6,947 bases of DNA from positions 1-6,947 of the forward strand of contig CAYMNU010000036.1 of NCBI GenBank assembly GCA_964391885.1, in the 5' to 3' direction. The notes beneath the pieces are model-generated. The model saw only the letters and a list, made by a program, of their open reading frames with translations, was not told the DNA's origin and did not search any database. This document shows, one piece after another, positions 1 through 4,545 of this stretch. The translations under genes and the position numbers were made by a program. Each line of letters begins with the position of its first letter. Positions within the stretch are counted from its first letter, which is position 1. The stretch is from CAYMNU01 sp964391885 (lineage in GTDB: Archaea; Altiarchaeota; Altiarchaeia; JAFGQM01).

Positions 1-3
1 AAA

Positions 4-1350
4 ATGGAATCCATCAACAGGGAAAAGGAGGAGGTCCTTGAAAGGGCCAAGAAAGATAACGTGAAGTTCGTGGACCTGCAGTTCACGGATTTGTTCGGCA
101 CGGTGAAGAGTGTGACGATACCCGTGGATTATCTGGGCGAGGCGCTGGAGAAGGGAACCTGGTTCGACGGCTCGTCTATCGAAGGGTTTACTCGAATAAC
201 AGAAAGCGACATGTACCTCATGCCCGATCCCTTGACATACAGCGTCATCCCCTGGAGGGTGATGGAGTCCGGGAGCACAGCGAGGATGATATGCGATGTC
301 CACACCCCTGACGGCAAGCCCTTCGAGGGCGACCCTAGGCGAATTCTGCATCGCGTTCTTGATGAGGCCCATGCAATGGGCTTCACATACTACACCGGCC
401 CGGAGCTGGAATTCTTCCTCTTCAAGAGCGAGAACGGGGGCGTCACTCCCGTGCCCCATGACAAGGGCGGCTATTTCGACCTATCAATGGACATGGCTTA
501 TGGCATAAGGCGGGATATGATGCTTGCCCTGGAAAAGCTGGACATAGAGGTGGAGATGTCCCACCACGAAGTTGCGCAGGGCCAGCATGAAATATGTTTC
601 AAATACGGCACTGCAATCAAGACTGCTGACAGCGCGATAACCCTGAAATATGCGTTTAAAGCCATAGCCAACATGCACGGGCTGCACGCCACATTCATGC
701 CGAAGCCGGTTTTCGGCGTCAACGGCAGCGGGATGCACGTGCACCAAAGCCTCTTCGACAAGAAGGGCAACAATGCATTCTTCGATGCGGAAGACCCCTA
801 CAAGCTCTCGCATGTAGCCAGAAGCTTCATCGCCGGCCAGCTGAAGTATATAAGGGAATTCTCAGCGGTCATCGCGCCCACCGTGAACTCTTACAAGCGC
901 CTGGTGCCCGGATATGAGGCGCCTGTGTACACCTGCTGGGGCCAGAGAAACCGAAGCGCTCTCATACGCGTCCCCCGCTACTCTCTCGGCAGGGAAAAGT
1001 CCACGCGCTGCGAGCTGAGGTGCCCTGACCCCTCAAGCAACCCATACCTTGCATTTGCGGTCATGCTCAAGGCAGGATTGGAAGGCGTCAAGAACAAGAT
1101 GATTCCGCCGAATGCAGTTGAGGGCGATGTCTATGAGTTTGACGAAGCCGAAAGGGCCAAGCACAAGGTGGGCATCCTCCCCGGCTCGCTGGGCGAAGCG
1201 CTTGAGGAAATGAAGAAAGGGGGCCTTGTCAAAGGGACCCTGGGCAAGCACGCATATGAGCAGTTCCTCAGGAACAAGACTGCTGAGTGGGACTCCTACA
1301 GGACTGCAGTGACTGATTGGGAGGTAAATAACTATTTGGAGGCCCTTTAG
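4..1350 (+). CDS. glnA: Glutamine synthetase, type I (GSI-alpha-like)
   Basis: Glutamine synthetase condenses ammonia with glutamate at the expense of ATP and is the main cytoplasmic route of ammonia assimilation; type I enzymes are dodecamers. The 448-residue product has the full set of family motifs: FDGSSIEGF (54-62), GPELEFF with metal-binding Glu134/Glu136 (132-138), SHHEVAQGQHEI (186-197), NGSGMHVHQSL (240-250), NSYKRLVPGYEAP (295-307), NRSALIRVP (316-324) and CPDPSSNPYLAF (340-351). Arg64 in GFTRITESD lies where GSI-alpha enzymes carry the arginine linked to glutamine feedback inhibition. The region around 371-395 (VYEFDEAE..) has no recognisable adenylylation-site tyrosine motif, so control by adenylylation is unlikely. 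The ATG at base 4 gives a normal family length, but only three bases precede it, so a longer N-terminus and the promoter cannot be judged. It ends in its own terminator. Confidence 0.97.
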   Translation: MESINREKEEVLERAKKDNVKFVDLQFTDLFGTVKSVTIPVDYLGEALEKGTWFDGSSIEGFTRITESDMYLMPDPLTYSVIPWRVMESGSTARMICDVHTPDGKPFEGDPRRILHRVLDEAHAMGFTYYTGPELEFFLFKSENGGVTPVPHDKGGYFDLSMDMAYGIRRDMMLALEKLDIEVEMSHHEVAQGQHEICFKYGTAIKTADSAITLKYAFKAIANMHGLHATFMPKPVFGVNGSGMHVHQSLFDKKGNNAFFDAEDPYKLSHVARSFIAGQLKYIREFSAVIAPTVNSYKRLVPGYEAPVYTCWGQRNRSALIRVPRYSLGREKSTRCELRCPDPSSNPYLAFAVMLKAGLEGVKNKMIPPNAVEGDVYEFDEAERAKHKVGILPGSLGEALEEMKKGGLVKGTLGKHAYEQFLRNKTAEWDSYRTAVTDWEVNNYLEAL

Positions 1351-1378
1351 GCCTCTGCTTATTTTTTCTTTTTTATCT
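1338..1378 (+). terminator. Hairpin plus T-tract terminator overlapping the glnA stop codon
   Basis: GAGGCC (1339-1344) and GGCCTC (1350-1355) form a perfect 6-bp stem with a CTTTA loop, extendable by G-U pairs. It is followed by two T6 runs within about 20 bases. The glnA TAG stop (1348-1350) lies in the loop and first base of the 3' arm. Archaeal RNA polymerase terminates on T-rich tracts; the GC hairpin makes this one look like a bacterial intrinsic terminator. The next gene starts 100 bases after the glnA stop with its own TATA box, which fits termination here. Confidence 0.7.
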
Positions 1379-1419
1379 TCAAATAAAGCCATCTATTTCT
1401 GCAATTACACAGCTCAAAT

Positions 1420-1431
1420 AGCTTTTTATCC
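1420..1431 (+). promoter_or_regulatory. TATA box for the DUF4443 gene (leaderless)
   Basis: AGCTTTTTATCC is centred about 25 bases before the ATG at 1451. This is the usual archaeal TATA-to-start-site distance, so transcription would begin at or next to the start codon. No purine-rich ribosome binding site lies between it and the ATG. The same AGCTTTTTAT core recurs on the minus strand next to the second 71-bp repeat. Confidence 0.6.
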
Positions 1432-1450
1432 CTTTCCCCTATAATTCATC

Positions 1451-2038
1451 ATGGCTGCTGCAGGCGCGCCGCCCAAGTTCAGGGAAGCGCATATAAACTG
1501 GGTTTTCTGGAAGATAGCTAAGAACCAGCCGGTAGGTCGGAAGCTTCTGGTCCATGAAACCGGTCTTGGCGAAGGCAGCCTAAGGACTATTTTAGAGAGG
1601 CTTGAGGAATACGACCTTATCGACTCTGCGAAAGCAGGCCGTTCACTTACGCCCAACGGTAGCAAGGTCTTTAAGAAATTCTCACGCATGATAAGGCTCG
1701 AAAGCCTTGATAATCTTGAAATGTCCGACAAGCTGTCAAGCTGCGCAATACTTGTCAAAGGCGCCGCAGAAAAAGTCGGTTCCGGAATGGAACAGCGCGA
1801 TGAGGCCATACGGATAGGTCGCAGCGGTGCGACTACGCTCTTGGTGGAAAACGGCAGGCTTGTCATGCCTGGCTTCGGAAGTGATGTCGACATGGACAGG
1901 CAGTATCCAAAAGACGCAGAGGCTCTCAAGAAGCTTTTCAACCCAGAGGACGGCGATGCCATCATTGTCGGCAGCGAGAACAGCTCCCAGGCAGCAGAGG
2001 AGGCCGCATGGCTGGCAGCGTCTACACTTTTGTCTTAG
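1451..2038 (+). CDS. DUF4443 family protein with N-terminal winged helix-turn-helix
   Basis: This is a 195-residue protein that I recognise as the archaeal DUF4443 family. Residues about 12-80 form a winged-helix domain: VGRKLLVHETGLGEGSLRTI (28-47) is the helix-turn-helix, and LEEYDLIDSAKAGRSLTPNG supplies the wing and following helix. This suggests DNA binding. Residues about 95-193 are a separate alpha/beta domain with small glycine-rich segments (IRIGRSGATTLL, GDAIIVGSENSSQAAEEAA), which could bind a ligand. No transmembrane segment or signal peptide is seen. The start is chosen because a TATA box lies about 25 bases upstream and no in-frame alternative fits better. The regulated genes and any ligand are unknown. 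It stands alone between glnA, which has its own terminator, and the secreted protein gene, so a link to either is inference only. Confidence 0.85.
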   Translation: MAAAGAPPKFREAHINWVFWKIAKNQPVGRKLLVHETGLGEGSLRTILERLEEYDLIDSAKAGRSLTPNGSKVFKKFSRMIRLESLDNLEMSDKLSSCAILVKGAAEKVGSGMEQRDEAIRIGRSGATTLLVENGRLVMPGFGSDVDMDRQYPKDAEALKKLFNPEDGDAIIVGSENSSQAAEEAAWLAASTLLS

Positions 2039-2052
2039 TTCCCTCTCACAAA

Positions 2053-2064
2053 ACTTTTTATACT
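2053..2064 (+). promoter_or_regulatory. TATA-like box upstream of the secreted protein gene
   Basis: ACTTTTTATACT closely resembles the other TATA boxes here. It would start transcription near 2081-2085 and give a leader of about 36-40 bases before the ATG at 2121. Its T5 run is also the first T-rich tract after the DUF4443 stop (2036-2038), so it may double as that gene's termination signal. An alternative TATA element lies inside the palindrome at 2086-2104. Confidence 0.45.
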
Positions 2065-2085
2065 CCTCCTTTCTAACTAAGCCAC

Positions 2086-2104
2086 GTTGGATATAATATC
2101 CAAC
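2086..2104. promoter_or_regulatory. Perfect 19-bp palindrome, candidate operator
   Basis: GTTGGATAT-A-ATATCCAAC is a perfect inverted repeat with 9-base arms around a single base. Its centre, ATATAATAT, is TATA-like and lies 26 bases before the ATG at 2121, the spacing of a leaderless promoter. If that TATA is used, a dimeric regulator bound here would block TBP. If the box at 2053-2064 is used, the palindrome lies at the transcription start. It does not look like a terminator, because only a weak CTCTTTTC follows. Confidence 0.5.
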
Positions 2105-2120
2105 CTCTTTTCAAGATAAA

Positions 2121-2972
2121 ATGAAAGCTATTTTAATCGCGATTGCCTTGCTGGCTGCGCTCGCAGTCGCGCAGGCTGATGTGGGGGTTGTCGTCCAGTT
2201 CCCTGACGGGGAAGTATATACTAAATGTGTCAAGGTGGAAGAAGACATCAGCGGTGGAGCAATAATGGAGAGAACCACTCTTCCCTTAGGCTGGCATCCT
2301 GATTGGGACGGCTTTATCTGCTCTATTAGAGGGATAGGTTCCTGCGATTCATGGGATCCTACATGGATATTCAGCCAGATGTCTTTAGGGGACTCCTCAT
2401 GGACTGAGTCGATGGTAGGCATTGGGGCCCCCAGTGTAGAGGACTGCTCAAGTATATACTGTTCAAGAGATGGCGATTTAATTGGTTGGGCTTTTGGCAC
2501 ATACGGTTCTGCAAAACCTCCAAATATCCCTTTCGAAGAGATATGCCCCCCCAAAGCCGCCCGGACCAGGGCAATCTCGCGAATATCAGAGCCCTTTTGG
2601 AAAAAATATTGCGAAGAGTGCGGCATCGAATATGATTACACCATACCCCCACAGTCGCTGAGCCTCATGTGCTTTAACAAAAAAAGGGAAGACAAGGAAA
2701 GGGCATGCGCGGCCTATAATCTCTCCTTAAGCGACACTGGGCTGGGTTTTGAGCACCCCGAATATCTTCGCAGCATAAACGAAGGCCTTTCACTGGGCTT
2801 TTCCTATGGCGGCCGCGCCATCGTGAATTTGACTGTCCTGGTAAACGGGCAAGCACATTTTACAAACGAAACAGGCAATATATGGTTTGAAATCACGCCT
2901 TCCGATTATTTAATAGAGGTCAGCGATGATTGCGTCGGGGAGTTCAAAAAGATAATCCGGATATCTGCATAG
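2121..2972 (+). CDS. Secreted cysteine-rich protein, DUF4430-like N-terminal domain
   Basis: A 283-residue protein, not assigned a function. Residues 1-19 are a clear signal peptide: a short Lys2 n-region, a hydrophobic core, and AQA before Asp20 as a signal peptidase I site. No later membrane segment is seen, so the product is probably exported and free or cell-surface associated. Residues about 20-145 (VVVQFPDGEVYTKCVKVEE, GFICSIRGIGS, WIFSQM, DGDLIGWAFG, then PPNIPFEEIC) resemble the exported archaeal DUF4430/transcobalamin-like pattern, in which a GDV.GW.WG segment is typical. Residues about 228-282 look like a small beta-sandwich (IVNLTVLVNGQ, IWFEITPSDYLIEV). There are 11 cysteines, including a CEEC at 164-167, which suggests disulfides. 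N-glycosylation sequons occur at Asn200, Asn236 and Asn249. The family link is from memory of the motif pattern and is moderate. Coding is confident because of the clean signal peptide and adjacent promoter elements. Confidence 0.75.
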   Translation: MKAILIAIALLAALAVAQADVGVVVQFPDGEVYTKCVKVEEDISGGAIMERTTLPLGWHPDWDGFICSIRGIGSCDSWDPTWIFSQMSLGDSSWTESMVGIGAPSVEDCSSIYCSRDGDLIGWAFGTYGSAKPPNIPFEEICPPKAARTRAISRISEPFWKKYCEECGIEYDYTIPPQSLSLMCFNKKREDKERACAAYNLSLSDTGLGFEHPEYLRSINEGLSLGFSYGGRAIVNLTVLVNGQAHFTNETGNIWFEITPSDYLIEVSDDCVGEFKKIIRISA

Positions 2973-2988
2973 CTTTTTTTTATTATAC
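2973..2988 (+). terminator. T8 tract, terminator and probable TATA region
   Basis: CTTTTTTTTATTATAC begins at the base after the stop codon of the secreted protein gene. The T8 run (2974-2981) is a good archaeal termination tract. The TTTTTATT within it is centred about 21 bases before the ATG at 3001, so the same bases may be the TATA element of the microprotein gene. Confidence 0.5.
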
Positions 2989-3000
2989 TGAGAATTAGGC

Positions 3001-3120
3001 ATGGTTAAGTTTGTCGAGACAATCAAGAACCAAGACTATCGGAAGGCGGCACTGGAGATTGCGGGCTTTCTATTGGTCTTTATATTATTCCTCTTGGTAT
3101 CCGGCGCGTTTTCTCCCTAG
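3001..3120 (+). CDS. 39-residue single-pass membrane microprotein
   Basis: A short open frame from ATG 3001 to TAG 3118-3120. The first 18 residues are charged (MVKFVETIKNQDYRKAAL), and residues about 19-36 are a strong hydrophobic helix (IAGFLLVFILFLLVSGAF) ending in SP. This predicts a small membrane protein with one helix. A TATA-like TTTTTATT lies about 21 bases upstream, as for other genes in this window. The layout of charged segment, hydrophobic helix and SG recalls the N-terminal anchor of archaeal signal peptidase I, but no catalytic part follows, so that is only a resemblance. The stop codon shares CTAG with the stop codon of pcm on the other strand. Coding is supported by composition and promoter spacing, not by a recognised family. 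Confidence 0.5.
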   Translation: MVKFVETIKNQDYRKAALEIAGFLLVFILFLLVSGAFSP

Positions 3121-3770
3121 CGCTCGGAGTATTCCGGCCAGCCCTGCTTACCTACAAGCGGAACAAAGGTGCAGTTGCCCCTCTTCAGCTCGTTTATCCT
3201 CCCCTCGCTGTTTTTCCTCGCAACAATGAGCTCCTGGTAGAAGTGGCGCCCGCCTATGGGTGCCACTATAAGACCAAATGGCTTTAGCTGGCTTTTCCAG
3301 GGATTTGGTATCTTGGGCGCTGCAGCGGTGGAGATTATCCGGTCATATGGCGCTTTTTCAATGTAGCCCATGCTGCCGTCCCCCTGTATGACTCTTACAT
3401 CACCATATCCCGCCTTTTCCAGGTTCTTTCTGGCGAACTCGACTAATTCCGGGATTCTTTCTATGCTCGTGACGTTCCCCCCTCCAACCATTTCCGCAAG
3501 AAGCGCGCTGTTGTAACCTGATCCTGCCCCAATCTCCAAGACATTTAACCCTTTTTTCAATTCAGCCTCTTCCAGCATTATAGCCGCCATGGATGGCGCG
3601 GATATCGTCTGGGCTGCAGGTATGGATAGGGGCAAGTCAAAGTAAGTCATTCCCTTTTGGTTGTCAGGTATAAAATCCGCCCTGTCCACTGACATGAAGG
3701 CGCTCTCTACCTTAAGGCTTTTTATGTGCCCGCTCTTTATCAAATGCTCAATCAGCTGGTCTCTATTCAT
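3117..3770 (-). CDS. pcm: Protein-L-isoaspartate O-methyltransferase
   Basis: Pcm transfers a methyl group from S-adenosylmethionine to the carboxylate of L-isoaspartyl residues in damaged proteins, starting their repair to aspartate; it is cytoplasmic. The 217-residue product is of normal length. Diagnostic segments are QTISAPSMAAIMLE (54-67), SAM-binding motif I VLEIGAGSGYNSALLA (77-92), the post-I acidic loop SIERIPEL (102-109), GDGSMGY (130-136), PYDRIISTAAAPKIP (141-155) and the C-terminal FVPLVGKQGW (202-211). It lies 24 bases downstream of cutA on the same strand with no convincing promoter between, so the two are probably co-transcribed. No Shine-Dalgarno sequence precedes the ATG. 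The last four bases overlap the stop of the convergent microprotein gene. Confidence 0.96.
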   Translation of the reverse strand: MNRDQLIEHLIKSGHIKSLKVESAFMSVDRADFIPDNQKGMTYFDLPLSIPAAQTISAPSMAAIMLEEAELKKGLNVLEIGAGSGYNSALLAEMVGGGNVTSIERIPELVEFARKNLEKAGYGDVRVIQGDGSMGYIEKAPYDRIISTAAAPKIPNPWKSQLKPFGLIVAPIGGRHFYQELIVARKNSEGRINELKRGNCTFVPLVGKQGWPEYSER

Positions 3771-3794
3771 TTCGCGTTTTTTATTTTGCAGGGG

Positions 3795-4100
3795 TTAGCT
3801 TAACGAGTTCTCTACCCATTTTGCGTACTCTCCGCTGGATTGTTGGATGGGAATGCCTATTATACAAGGAAGCTCATAAGAATGCAAACTCTTCACTCTT
3901 CGCTCTATCTCGTCAAACTTTTCGGGCGAGGATTTCGCGAATACGATCCACTCATCGCTTCTTTCCAGCTTTCCCTTCCATCGATAGAGGGATTTGCTTT
4001 GGTAGATGTTTGCGCAGGCTATTAGCCTATCATCTAAAAGAGATTCGGAGATTTTTTCTGCCTCTTCCTCAGAGCCGCAGGGTACGTATATTATTAACAT
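3795..4100 (-). CDS. cutA: Divalent-cation tolerance protein CutA
   Basis: CutA1 proteins are small, very stable trimeric cytoplasmic proteins with a ferredoxin-like fold, linked to copper and divalent-metal tolerance; their molecular role is not settled. The 101-residue product is of usual length and carries the family landmarks: VPCGSEEEAEKISESLL (6-22), LIACANI (26-32), YRWKGKLE (39-46), HSYELPCIIGIPI (73-85) and YAKWVENSL (92-100). Cys8, Cys29 and Cys79 are possible metal ligands. A TATA-like box about 24 bases before the ATG indicates a leaderless transcript that probably continues into pcm. The upstream region contains two 71-bp repeats on the same strand. Confidence 0.95.
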   Translation of the reverse strand: MLIIYVPCGSEEEAEKISESLLDDRLIACANIYQSKSLYRWKGKLERSDEWIVFAKSSPEKFDEIERRVKSLHSYELPCIIGIPIQQSSGEYAKWVENSLS

Positions 4101-4118
4101 GGATAATTAGAGAAGCTT

Positions 4119-4129
4119 CAAATAAATGC
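4119..4129 (-). promoter_or_regulatory. TATA box for cutA-pcm
   Basis: On the minus strand this reads GCATTTATTTG, centred about 24 bases before the cutA ATG (4100). That matches the leaderless spacing seen for other genes here. Having its own promoter means cutA does not need a transcript running through the upstream repeats. Confidence 0.5.
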
Positions 4130-4148
4130 CCCCTAATCTGAAAGGGCT

Positions 4149-4219
4149 TAAGCTGGACAATAAAGTTAGAAGAGAAATAGTGGGGAGCTGTTGCCAGACT
4201 CCCAAGCCCAACCCGTGAT
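4149..4219 (-). ncRNA. Putative small RNA, copy 1 (unknown family)
   Basis: Read on the minus strand, the block starts ATCACGGGTTGGG. It then forms a hairpin GGGAG-U-CUG [GCAA] CAG-CUCCC (4203 down to 4183): eight base pairs, one bulged U and a GNRA tetraloop. On the other strand the loop would be UUGC, so the tetraloop favours the minus strand. A pyrimidine-rich tail follows. A TATA-like box at 4236-4245 places the transcription start near 4213-4219, at the edge of the conserved block. Just past the block, AAGCCC (minus strand of 4144-4149) could pair with GGGCUU (minus strand of 4204-4209), closing an outer stem; copy 2 lacks this. The 3' end is uncertain. The minus-strand transcript would run toward cutA, so a cutA leader element is an alternative. 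Confidence 0.5.
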
Positions 4220-4235
4220 ATTCTAGAAGTTAGTC

Positions 4236-4245
4236 CTATAAAAAC
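4236..4245 (-). promoter_or_regulatory. TATA box for small RNA copy 1
   Basis: The minus strand reads TTTTTATAGG, centred about 22-25 bases before the start of conserved block 1. The same sequence stands at nearly the same distance from block 2 although the surrounding bases differ. Confidence 0.5.
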
Positions 4246-4283
4246 GTTACCCTTAAACGAAAATCTATATTGCTCGAAGAAAC

Positions 4284-4303
4284 ATATGTTGTATAATATT
4301 ATT
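4284..4303. promoter_or_regulatory. Conserved AT-rich box upstream of small RNA copy 1
   Basis: ATATGTTGTATAATATTATT contains the palindrome ATAATATTAT. A close match (2-base gap, two substitutions) occurs at 4483-4504 beyond the second TATA box. It lies about 45-50 bases upstream of the minus-strand TATA and may be an upstream regulator site; AT-richness makes chance similarity possible. Confidence 0.35.
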
Positions 4304-4341
4304 TCCAGTTCGAGATTTAGTTCATTCATCACTTCGTGTCT

Positions 4342-4431
4342 AAAAAACCTCAATAGAACCTAAGCTAGACAATAAAGTTAGAAGAGAAATAGTGGGGAGC
4401 TGTTGCCAGACTCCCAAGCCCAACCCGTGAT
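4342..4431 (-). ncRNA. Putative small RNA, copy 2 (unknown family)
   Basis: This is the second copy of the 71-bp block (4361-4431), with the same GNRA hairpin (4415 down to 4395) and the same three GGG tracts near its 5' end. Its TATA-like box at 4447-4456 reads AAGCTTTTTATAGG on the minus strand, close to the DUF4443 promoter core AGCTTTTTAT, which supports the chosen strand. The minus strand continues to a T6 run (4347-4342), a natural stop that would give an RNA of about 90 bases. It is transcribed away from thiC, so the two promoters lie back-to-back. C/D boxes, an ACA tail, tRNA features and TPP riboswitch motifs were looked for and not found. Confidence 0.5.
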
Positions 4432-4446
4432 TATATTGAACATATT

Positions 4447-4456
4447 CCTATAAAAA
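4447..4456 (-). promoter_or_regulatory. TATA box for small RNA copy 2
   Basis: TTTTTATAGG on the minus strand is centred about 21 bases before the conserved block starts at 4431. It is preceded by AAGC, as in the DUF4443 TATA region. Confidence 0.5.
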
Positions 4457-4482
4457 GCTTGTCGGTTTTATTGTGTGAAAAA

Positions 4483-4504
4483 ATATGCGTTGAATAATAT
4501 TAAT
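4483..4504. promoter_or_regulatory. Conserved AT-rich box between small RNA copy 2 and thiC
   Basis: This box (ATATGCGTTGAATAATATTA then AT) matches the one at 4284-4303. It lies upstream of the copy 2 TATA on one strand and about ten bases upstream of the thiC TATA on the other, so it could serve both divergent promoters. Confidence 0.35.
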
Positions 4505-4512
4505 CAAGAGAC

Positions 4513-4522
4513 GGTTTTATTA
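4513..4522 (+). promoter_or_regulatory. TATA box for thiC (leaderless)
   Basis: GGTTTTATTA is centred about 28 bases before the thiC ATG at 4546. There is no ribosome binding site between, and the predicted start of transcription falls at or a few bases before the ATG. Confidence 0.55.
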
Positions 4523-4524
4523 GC

Positions 4525-4540
4525 CTAATTTGAAAATTAG
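4525..4540. promoter_or_regulatory. 16-bp palindrome, candidate thiC operator
   Basis: CTAATTT-GA-AAATTAG is a perfect inverted repeat with 7-base arms, placed exactly between the thiC TATA box and the ATG. A dimeric repressor bound here would block initiation. No TPP riboswitch can fit upstream of the ATG in so short a leader, so DNA-level control of thiC is plausible. The regulator is unknown. Confidence 0.45.
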
Positions 4541-4545
4541 CTGCA

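Larger units (their letters stand above)
4149..4504. repeat. Tandem duplication: two 71-bp blocks with conserved flanks
   Basis: Bases 4149-4219 and 4361-4431 are identical at 70 of 71 positions; the only difference is G4155 against A4367. The offset is 212 bp. Outside the blocks the sequence has diverged except for two elements in the same order: a CCTATAAAAA 16-17 bases beyond each block (4236-4245, 4447-4456), and an ATATG..GTTG.ATAATATTA box farther out (4284-4303, 4483-4504). Conservation of separate islands in otherwise diverged flanks suggests selection on the block and its promoter rather than a very recent duplication. No terminal inverted repeats, target duplication or transposase are seen. 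The 141-base spacer and two copies do not fit CRISPR. The rest of 4101-4545 shows no credible coding region. Confidence 0.9.

Noticed and set aside
1426..1965. Long minus-strand open frame opposite the DUF4443 gene
   Set aside because: It is antisense to a recognisable winged-helix gene and its translation is serine-rich with no family features, typical of a shadow frame.
3001..3120. Truncated signal peptidase I gene
   Set aside because: The N-terminal anchor resembles one, but no catalytic serine or lysine region follows in any frame; the downstream sequence is the well-conserved pcm on the other strand.
4069..4353. Minus-strand open frame of 94 codons through repeat copy 1
   Set aside because: It runs through a repeat whose second copy is not open in the same way, overlaps the cutA start in another frame, has no recognisable protein features, and is better explained by the small RNA.
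4149..4431. CRISPR array
   Set aside because: Only two copies, 71-bp units and a 141-bp spacer; no cas genes in the window.
4149..4431. C/D-box or H/ACA guide RNA, or tRNA-like gene
   Set aside because: No RUGAUGA with CUGA pair at the right ends on either strand, no 3' ACA after a suitable hairpin, and no cloverleaf.
4149..4504. Insertion sequence or MITE
   Set aside because: No terminal inverted repeats at the edges of the 71-bp blocks, no target duplication and no transposase remnant.
4432..4545. TPP riboswitch upstream of thiC
   Set aside because: No CUGAGA core or other conserved TPP aptamer segment; the predicted thiC transcript is leaderless.
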